A stretch of DNA of 64,000 nt from Drechmeria coniospora (lineage: Eukaryota > Ascomycota > Sordariomycetes > Hypocreales > Ophiocordycipitaceae). This document shows, one piece after another, positions 57,864-64,000 of the stretch; position 1 is the stretch's first letter; each line of letters opens with the position of its first letter. The DNA lies in NCBI RefSeq assembly GCF_001625195.1, contig NC_054389.1, positions 5,514,520 to 5,578,519 of the forward strand, given 5' to 3'. The position numbers and the translations under genes are program-made. The notes beneath the pieces were generated by a model, which did not search any database, had not been told where the DNA came from, and worked only from the letters and a program-made list of their open reading frames with translations.

Positions 57864-60800
57864 TTACAGAAGCAGGAAGAAGCCAGCGGCCGCCGTAGCA
57901 ACCAAGCTGAAGCGAGATATAGCTGTCCTTCCAGCCGTGCCGACGGTTGCATGCTCCGAGCTCTTATCATCTCCGCCAGGGACACTGCCACTGTCTGGGG
58001 CACCGTCGCTACCCGGTAAATATCCATCGCCTGGGACAATGCCGCCGCCGGGAGCGCTGCCGCTACCGGGAGCACTGCCGCCGCCGGGAGCGCTGCTGCC
58101 GCCTGGGATACTGTCACTTGGGATAGTTTCACCTGCTGGGATCCTGCCGCTCCCTGGGATACTGTCGCTTGGAATGGTGCCGTCTCCTGGGATACTCCCG
58201 CTCCCTGGCACACGTCCACCGCTTGGACTGCTGTCGCCCGGGACACTGCCGCTTCCTGGCGCACTTCCATGGCCAGGCGCGTATCCACTACCTGGGATAC
58301 TGTCGCTTGGGACGCCCGGGACACTGCCGCTTCCCGGCACGCTTCCATGACCGGGCGCGTATCCACTACCTGGGATGATGTCGCCTGGAACGCCTGGAAC
58401 ACTGCCCCCTCCTGGAGCGCCTCCATGTCCTGGAGTGTATCCACTACCTGGGATACTACCGCCTGGGACGCCTGGGACACTGCCGCCTCCTGGAGCGCTT
58501 CCATGCCCTGGAGTGTATCCACTACCTGGGATACTGTCGCCTGGGACGCCTGGGACACTGCCGCCTCCTGGCACACTTCCATGCCCTGGCGTGAATCCAC
58601 CACCCGGAACGCTGCCAGCTTCTTTGCTGCCGTCCTCTATTGCTGCCCCATCGCCGCCTTTTGGGTGGTACTGTGGCGCGACCGGCATCACAGGCGTGAT
58701 ATGAGGGTGGTGGATATCCTTGGCATGCGTCGGCACCGGCCGATACATCCCCTTCGCCTGGCTGTGCTTGGGGCAAGGTGATGAGCCATCTCCGTCATTT
58801 GGGGGGCAATCAACATGCTCGTAAGCCTGTGTGAATGCGGGCTTCGGCTGAACGTCACCAGAATACTTTGGCTGCGGAATTTGAATATCCTTGGCGTGTG
58901 TGGGCACGGGACGATGAATATATCCTCCCTGAGTGTAGTCTGGGCAATGCGAACAGTCCTGGCAATCCACAGGTGGGCAAATCGGCCCGCCGTCGGTTCG
59001 GGCATGTGTCGGAATCGGCCCAACCCTTCGTGTCGCTGGTGGACAGGGCATGGTTTTGAACTTTGTCACCACAACGCTCGCGCAGGGTGTCGTCGTGCAC
59101 TTCGCCGTCACCGTGTATACTCGAGTGTGGGTGAAAGACGGGCAGGGCTTGCAAGGCTTGCAGGCAGTATGCGTCTGGGTAGTCGTAGCAGTGGGGGAGA
59201 GAGGAGCCACCGTACTCGTTTGGGACGTCCGAACTGTTCTGGTAAGTGACGTTCTAGCCGATCTTGAGTGGGTAGTCGTGACCTGTCTGGTGAGAGTCGT
59301 TCTAGAGTGCGACGTCGTCGCTGGTCTGGTATGAGAGGTTACTGATGTTCTCGAGTGTGAAGTCATGACGGTGGCGGTTCCAGTGTGGGAGGTCGTAGTA
59401 CGAGGACGAGTCGTCGTACTTGGACGGGTAGATGCCCTAGTAAGGGTTGTTGAGATACGAGTAGTTGTTAGTGGGCGGGTAGTGGTTCCAGGACGTGTTG
59501 TGGTGCTTGGACGCGTTGTGGTGCTTGGACGGGTCGTCGTGGCTCGAGTAGTTGTTATAATCCGAGTAGTTGTCGGCTGGGTCGTAGTCCTTGGTCGAGT
59601 AGTTGTAGGTTGTGTAGTAGTAGTAATCCGAGTAGTTGTCGGCTGGGTCGTAGTCCTTGGTCGAGTAGATGTAGGTTGCGTCGTTGTAATCCGAGTAGTC
59701 GTCGGTTGGGTCGTAGTCCTTGGTCGAGTAGTTGTAGGTTGCGTAGTTGTTGTAATCCGAGTAGTCGTCGGCTGGGTGGTAGTCCTTGGTCGAGTAGTTG
59801 TAGGTTGCGTAGTTGTTGTAATCCGAGTAGTCGTCGGCTGGGTGGTAGTTCTTGGTCGAGTAGTTGTAGGTTGCGTCGTTGTAATCCGAGTAGTCGTCGG
59901 TTGGGTCGTAGTCCTTGGTCGAGTAGTTGTAGGTTGCGTAGTTGTTGTAATCCGAGTAGTTGTCGGTTGGGTGGTAGTCCTTGGTCGAGTGGTTGTAGGT
60001 TGCGTAGTTGTTGTAATCCGAGTAGTTGTCGGTTGGGTCGTAGTCCTTGGTCGAGTAGTTGTAGGTTGCGTAGTTGTTGTAATCCGAGTAGTTGTCGGTT
60101 GGGTGGTAGTTCTTGGTCGAGTAGTTGTAGGTTGCGTTGTTGTTGTAATCCGAGTAGTCGTCGGCTGGGTGGTAGTTCTTGGTCGAGTAGTTGTAGGTTG
60201 TGTTGTAGTAGTAATCCGAGTAGTTGTCGGCTGGGTTGTAGATGTAGGTCGAGTAGTTGTCGGTTGGGTAGTAGTCATTGGTCGAGTAGTTGTAGGTTGA
60301 GTAGTCGTAGTAATCCGGGACGTTGTAGGTTGGGTCGTAGTCCCTGGTCGGGTAGTTGTCGTAATCCGGGAAGTTGTAGGTTGTGTAGTTGTAGTAGTCC
60401 GGGTAGTTGTCGGTTGGGTTGTAGTCCCTGGTCGGGTAGTTGTTGGCTGGGTGGTCGTCGTTTGACGAGTATATGTAGTCGTTCTTGAGTGGGAAGTCAT
60501 TACTGTAGCTGTTCCAGTTTGTATCGTGGTGCTACTCAGACGCGAAGTTGTGCTTGGGCGCGTAGTTGTAGCCAGAGTGGTGCTTCTAGGTTGCGTTGTA
60601 GTGCTAAGCCGGGTGGTAGTAACTACTACAGTGGTTGATCGTGTAGTTGGAACCCGAGAGGTAGTACCCTTTGTAGTAGTTCTCATACGGGTAGTTGTTA
60701 CTCGAGTAGTAGTAGCTTTTGTAGTTGTCCTTTTGCGGGTAGTGGTACCTGCAGTTGTTGCTTTTGTAGTTGTTCTCTGACGGGTAGTTGTACGTCTAGC

Positions 60801-63800
60801 AGTAGTAGCTTTCGTAGTTGTCCTTGGACGAGTAGTAGTAGTTTTGGTAGTTGTCCTTGGACCGGTGGTTGTAGCTTGAGTAGTTGTGGTTTTACCCGTG
60901 GTAGTGCCTCGTGTTGTTGTACCCGAACGGGTTGTTGTACGTCGAGTAGTGGTTGCTTCTGTCGTTGTCCCTGAGCGTGATGTTGTACCTAGAGTGGTGG
61001 TCGCTTGCGTGGTAGTGCTTAGACGAGTAGTAGTGACTTGCGTTGTAGTTGCACGGGTGGTGGTGCCTGTGCGTGTAGTTGTGGCTTGTGCCGTAGTTGT
61101 TGTTTGGCTTGTGCCCGGGCGAGTAGTGGTAGCTTGAGTAGTAGTTCCAGGTCGGGTAGTTGTTACTTGGGTAGTGGATCCAGGACGGGTAGTGGTAGCT
61201 TGAGTAGTAGTTCCGGGACGTGTAGTTGTTGCTTGGGTAGTAGTTCCAGGTCGGGTGGTCGTTACTTGGGTAGTAGTTCCAGAGCGGGTAGTTGTTGCTT
61301 GAGTAGTAGTTCCGGAACGAGTAGTTGTTGCCTGAGTAGTAGTTCCAGGACGTGTGGTTGTTGCTTGTGTAGTAGTGCCTGGACGAGTAGTTGTTGCTTG
61401 AGTAGTAGTTCCAGGTCGGGTGGTCGTTGCTTGAGTAGTAGTTCCAGGTCGGGTGGTCGTTGCTTGAGTAGTAGTTCCAGAACGGGTAGTCGTTGCTTGG
61501 GTAGTAGTTCCAGGACGGGTAGTTGTTGCCTGTGTAGTAGTTCCAGGTCGGGTAGTCGTTGCTTGGGTAGTAGTTCCAGGCCGAGTAGTTGTCGCCTGTG
61601 TAGTAGTTCCAGGCCGGGTAGTCGTTGCTTGAGTAGTAGTTCCAGGCCGGGTAGTTGTTGCCTGGGTAGTAGTTCCAGGACGGGTAGTCGTTGCTTGTGA
61701 AGTAGTGCCTGGACGAGTAGTAGTGGCTAGTGTAGTTGTTACTCGAGTAGTAGTTCCAGGACGAGTAGTCGTTGCTTGGGTAGTAGTTCCAGGCCGAGTA
61801 GTTGTCGCCTGTGTAGTAGTTCCAGGCCGGGTAGTCGTTGCTTGAGTAGTCGTTGCTTGAGTAGTAGTTCCAGGCCGGGTAGTTGTTGCCTGGGTAGTAG
61901 TTCCAGGACGGGTAGTCGTTGCTTGTGAAGTAGTGCCTGGACGAGTAGTAGTGGCTAGTGTAGTTGTTACTCGAGTAGTAGTTCCAGGACGAGTAGTCGT
62001 TGCTTGGGTAGTAGTTCCAGGCCGAGTAGTTGTTGCCTGTGTAGTAGTTCCAGGCCGGGTAGTTGTTGCCTGGGTAGTAGTTACAGGACGGGTAGTCGTT
62101 GCTTGTGTAGTAGTGCTTGGACGAGTAGTAGTAGCTAGTGTAGTTGTTGCTTGAGTAGTAGTTCCGGAACGAGTAGTTGTTGCCTGAGTAGTAGTTCCAG
62201 GACGTGTGGTTGTTGTTTGTGTAGTAGTGCCTGGACGAGTAGTTGTTGCTTGAGTAGTAGTTCCAGGTAGGGTGGTCGTTGCTTGAGTAGTAGTTCCAGG
62301 TCGGGTGGTCGTTGCTTGAGTAGTAGTTCCAGAACGGGTAGTCGTTGCTTGGGTAGTAGTTCCAGGCCGAGTAGTTGTTGCCTGGGTAGTAGTTCCAGAT
62401 CGGGTAGTCGTTGCTTGTGTAGTAGTGCCTGGACGAGTAGTAGTAGCTAGTGTAGTTGTTACTTGAGTAGTAGTTCCGGAACGAGTAGTCGTTGCTTGTG
62501 TAGTAGTGCCTGGGCGAGTAGTTGTTGCCTGAGTAGTAGTTCCAGGTCGGGTGGTCGTTGCTTGAGTAGTAGTTCCAGGACGGGTAGTCGTTGCTTGGGT
62601 AGTAGTTCCAGGCCGAGTAGTTGTTGCCTGGGTAGTAGTTCCAGATCGGGTAGTCGTTGCTTGTGTAGTAGTGCCTGGACGAGTAGTAGTAGCTAGTGTA
62701 GTTGTTACTTGAGTAGTAGTTCCGGAACGAGTAGTCGTTGCTTGTGTAGTAGTGCCTGGGCGAGTAGTTGTTGCCTGAGTAGTAGTTCCAGGTCGGGTGG
62801 TCGTTGCTTGAGTAGTAGTTCCAGGACGGGTAGTCGTTGCTTGGGTAGTAGTTCCAGGCCGAGTAGTTGTTGCCTGGGTAGTAGTTCCAGATCGGGTAGT
62901 CGTTGCTTGTGTAGTAGTGCCTGGACGAGTAGTAGTAGCTAGTGTAGTTGTTACTTGAGTAGTAGTTCCGGAACGAGTAGTCGTTGCTTGTGTAGTAGTG
63001 CCTGGGCGAGTAGTTGTTGCCTGAGTAGTAGTTCCAGGTCGGGTGGTCGTTGCTTGAGTAGTAGTTCCAGAACGGGTAGTCGTTGCTTGAGTAGTAGTTC
63101 CAGGACGGGTAGTCGTTGCTTGGGTAGTAGTTCCAGGACGGGTAGTTGTTGCTTGTGTAGTAGTGCCTGGACGAGTAGTAGTAGCTAGTGTAGTTGTTAC
63201 TTGAGTAGTAGTTCCGGAACGAGTAGTCGTTGCTTGTGTAGTAGTGCCTGGACGAGTAGTTGTTGCCTGAGTAGTAGTTCCAGGTCGGGTGGTCGTTGCT
63301 TGAGTAGTAGTTCCAGAACGGGTAGTCGTTGCTTGAGTAGTAGTTCCAGGACGGGTAGTCGTTGCTTGGGTAGTAGTTCCAGGACGGGTAGTTGTTGCTT
63401 GTGTAGTAGTACCTGGACGTGTTGTCGTTGGTTGGGTAGTGGTTCCGGAACGGGTAGTTGTTGGTTGGGTAGTCGTTCCAGGACGGGTCGTAGTTGCTTG
63501 GGTAGTTGTTCCTGGAAGTGTAGTTGTTACCTGAGTAGTAGTTCCAGGACGGGTAGTCGTTGCTTGGGTAGTAGTTCCGGAACGAGTAGCCGTTGTCTGA
63601 GTAGTAGTTCCAGGACGCGTGGTTGTTGCTTGTGTAGTAGTGCGAGTAGTCGTTGCTTGTGTAGTAGTTCCAGGACGGGTAGTTGTTGTCTGTGAAGTAG
63701 TACCTGGACGAGTAGTTGTTGCTTGAGTAGTAGTTCCGGAACGAGTAGTTGTTGCCTGAGTAGTAGTTCCAGGACGTGTGGTTGTTGTTTGTGTAGTAGT

Positions 63801-64000
63801 ACCTGGACGAGTAGTTGTTGCTTGAGTAGTAGTTCCAGGTAGGGTGGTCGTTGCTTGAGTAGTAGTTCCAGGTCGGGTGGTCGTTGCTTGAGTAGTAGTT
63901 CCAGAACGAGTAGTCGTTGCTTGGGTAGTAGTTCCAGGACGGGTAGTTGTTGCTTGTGTAGTAGTACCTGGACGTGTTGTCGTTGGTTGGGTAGTGGTTC
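57864..64000 (-). CDS. Giant threonine-rich GPI-anchored wall protein/adhesin (N-terminus beyond window)
   Basis: The minus-strand frame shows no stop from the window end to the TAA at 57,864, so at least about 2,045 residues are present and the N-terminus lies beyond 64,000. Order from N to C: a very long Thr/Arg/Gln/Pro repeat region (about 59,200-64,000) built of TTTRPGTTTQA-like 11-mers and, nearer the C-terminus, 22-mers; a Cys/Pro/His linker (about 58,610-59,190) with CKPCKPCPSFTHTRVYTV, CPPVDCQDCSHCPDYTQGG and three related PVPTHAK motifs; then an elastin-like Pro-Gly-Ser repeat (about 57,960-58,610); and a C-terminal TAISRFSLVATAAAGFFLLL tail that fits a GPI signal. Dense Thr implies heavy O-glycosylation. 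No catalytic domain is seen. Most likely a cell-wall adhesin or coat protein; the ligand domain, if any, would be upstream. Confidence 0.82.
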   Translation of the reverse strand, partial: TTTQPTTTRPGTTTQATTTRPGTTTQATTTRSGTTTQATTTRPGTTTQATTTLPGTTTQATTTRPGTTTQTTTTRPGTTTQATTTRSGTTTQATTTRPGTTSQTTTTRPGTTTQATTTRTTTQATTTRPGTTTQTTATRSGTTTQATTTRPGTTTQVTTTLPGTTTQATTTRPGTTTQPTTTRSGTTTQPTTTRPGTTTQATTTRPGTTTQATTTRPGTTTQATTTRSGTTTQATTTRPGTTTQATTTRPGTTTQATTTRSGTTTQVTTTLATTTRPGTTTQATTTRPGTTTQATTTRPGTTTQATTTRSGTTTQATTTRPGTTTQATTTRPGTTTQATTTRSGTTTQVTTTLATTTRPGTTTQATTTRSGTTTQATTTRPGTTTQATTTRPGTTTQATTTRPGTTTQATTTRPGTTTQATTTRSGTTTQVTTTLATTTRPGTTTQATTTRSGTTTQATTTRPGTTTQATTTRPGTTTQATTTRPGTTTQATTTRPGTTTQATTTRSGTTTQVTTTLATTTRPGTTTQATTTRSGTTTQATTTRPGTTTQATTTRSGTTTQATTTRPGTTTQATTTLPGTTTQATTTRPGTTTQTTTTRPGTTTQATTTRSGTTTQATTTLATTTRPSTTTQATTTRPVTTTQATTTRPGTTTQATTTRPGTTTQATTTRPGTTTRVTTTLATTTRPGTTSQATTTRPGTTTQATTTRPGTTTQATTTQATTTRPGTTTQATTTRPGTTTQATTTRPGTTTRVTTTLATTTRPGTTSQATTTRPGTTTQATTTRPGTTTQATTTRPGTTTQATTTRPGTTTQATTTRPGTTTQATTTRPGTTTQATTTRSGTTTQATTTRPGTTTQATTTRPGTTTQATTTRPGTTTQATTTRPGTTTQATTTRSGTTTQATTTRSGTTTQVTTTRPGTTTQATTTRPGTTTQATTTRPGSTTQVTTTRPGTTTQATTTRPGTSQTTTTAQATTTRTGTTTRATTTQVTTTRLSTTTQATTTLGTTSRSGTTTEATTTRRTTTRSGTTTRGTTTGKTTTTQATTTGPRTTTKTTTTRPRTTTKATTARRTTTRQRTTTKATTAGTTTRKRTTTKATTTRVTTTRMRTTTKGTTSRVPTTRSTTVVVTTTRLSTTTQPRSTTLATTTRPSTTSRLSSTTIQTGTATVMTSHSRTTTYTRQTTTTQPTTTRPGTTTQPTTTRTTTTTQPTTSRITTTTRPGTTTQPTTSRITTTTQPTTTRPMTTTQPTTTRPTSTTQPTTTRITTTTQPTTTRPRTTTQPTTTRITTTTQPTTTRPRTTTQPTTTRITTTTQPTTTRPRTTTQPTTTRITTTTQPTTTRPRTTTQPTTTRITTTTQPTTTRPRTTTQPTTTRITTTQPTTTRPRTTTQPTTTRITTTTQPTTTRPRTTTQPTTTRITTTTQPTTTRPRTTTQPTTTRITTTQPTSTRPRTTTQPTTTRITTTTQPTTTRPRTTTQPTTTRIITTTRATTTRPSTTTRPSTTTRPGTTTRPLTTTRISTTLTRASTRPSTTTRPRTTTSHTGTATVMTSHSRTSVTSHTRPATTSHSRTTLTRQVTTTHSRSARTSLTRTVRTSQTSTVAPLSPTATTTQTHTACKPCKPCPSFTHTRVYTVTAKCTTTPCASVVVTKFKTMPCPPATRRVGPIPTHARTDGGPICPPVDCQDCSHCPDYTQGGYIHRPVPTHAKDIQIPQPKYSGDVQPKPAFTQAYEHVDCPPNDGDGSSPCPKHSQAKGMYRPVPTHAKDIHHPHITPVMPVAPQYHPKGGDGAAIEDGSKEAGSVPGGGFTPGHGSVPGGGSVPGVPGDSIPGSGYTPGHGSAPGGGSVPGVPGGSIPGSGYTPGHGGAPGGGSVPGVPGDIIPGSGYAPGHGSVPGSGSVPGVPSDSIPGSGYAPGHGSAPGSGSVPGDSSPSGGRVPGSGSIPGDGTIPSDSIPGSGRIPAGETIPSDSIPGGSSAPGGGSAPGSGSAPGGGIVPGDGYLPGSDGAPDSGSVPGGDDKSSEHATVGTAGRTAISRFSLVATAAAGFFLLL
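57960..58610 (-). repeat. Elastin-like Pro-Gly-Ser repeats encoded near the C-terminus
   Basis: Imperfect units such as GSVPGVPGDSIPGSGYTPGHG are repeated with a period of about 26-28 residues in the proximal half and decay into shorter GSIPGDG-type units towards the C-terminus. The DNA keeps the same CCTGG(G/C)A words. Confidence 0.85.
59560..60310 (-). repeat. 66-nt tandem array (22-residue Thr-rich units)
   Basis: About nine near-identical 66-nt units encoding TTTRITTTTQP plus TTTRPRTTTQP. Two units lack one threonine codon, keeping the frame. Confidence 0.9.
61140..64000 (-). repeat. 33-nt tandem array (TTTRPGTTTQA-like) extending past the window
   Basis: Degenerate 33-nt units on the minus strand, with variable fourth and eleventh positions (R/S, Q/R, P/V). 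Array is still open at 64,000. Confidence 0.88.
62460..63445 (-). repeat. 246-bp higher-order repeats within the 33-nt array
   Basis: The same landmark sequence recurs at 62,463, 62,709, 62,955 and 63,201, exactly 246 bp (82 codons) apart, so blocks of about 7.5 basic units have been duplicated together. An earlier block near 61,741 and 61,969 recurs at 228 bp. Confidence 0.88.

Noticed and set aside
59365..60300. Long plus-strand Val/Arg-rich frame (about 311 codons)
   Set aside because: It is the exact complement of the Thr-repeat array; its regularity comes from the minus-strand codons and it has no start context or domain.
61038..61700. Plus-strand Ser/Cys-rich frames in the 33-nt array, and similar ones up to 63.7 kb
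   Set aside because: Same reason: shadow of the minus-strand repeat; interrupted at each unit by TGA/TAG.
59560..64000. CRISPR-like or satellite array
   Set aside because: The repeats are in one continuous coding frame with codon-level variation; not a spacer array, and the organism is eukaryotic.

Overview
The window is nuclear DNA of a filamentous ascomycete. Genes are broken by short spliceosomal introns of about 40-155 nt, many with CTNAC branch sites just before the acceptor. The third codon position is GC-rich, and the recognisable proteins (Pam16, Bpl1, Coa4, Mgm101, a Yop1/REEP protein, Tfb2, a PalI/Rim9-type protein) have the fungal forms. Protein style and the abundance of a TACTCCGTA motif between genes suggest Sordariomycetes, probably Hypocreales; this placement is inference and was not tested by any search.

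Layout. 1-9.4 kb is a dense housekeeping block: a SmgGDS-like armadillo protein (partial), PAM16, biotin-protein ligase, COA4, MGM101 and a REEP/Yop1-like ER-shaping protein. Three of these are mitochondrial, and BPL1 and COA4 share a 186-bp divergent promoter. 9.4-18.2 kb is gene-poor and full of GTAC/TACTCCGTA words. 18.2-19.4 kb encodes a GPI-anchored WSC-domain surface protein with a strikingly regular cysteine repeat. A LaeA/UMTA-type methyltransferase (22.4-23.8 kb) and a zinc deaminase (25.5-26.2 kb) follow, then a second gene-poor block (26.2-33.7 kb). 33.7-44.7 kb carries a conserved proline-rich protein, a family-16 methyltransferase, an NRDE/TANGO2 protein, an uncharacterised protein and TFB2. 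At 46.4 kb, behind a good TATA box, lies a small two-exon gene for a secreted six-cysteine protein with knottin-like spacing. A polytopic membrane protein and a GMC alcohol-oxidase-like enzyme follow (47.0-51.1 kb), then an RRM-like conserved protein, a PalI-type membrane protein, and from 57.9 kb to the window end the C-terminal more than 2,000 residues of a giant threonine-rich GPI-anchored wall protein.

How it fits together. The housekeeping genes are ordinary. The interest lies in the secreted and surface layer: a knottin-like peptide, a cysteine-ladder GPI protein, and a giant repeat adhesin whose repeats are nested (33-nt, 66-nt and 246-bp units) and whose C-terminal part is an elastin-like Pro-Gly domain. 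Gene models were built by hand from reading frames and splice signals; three of about 27 introns need GC donors. All functional calls come from recognised motifs, not database searches.
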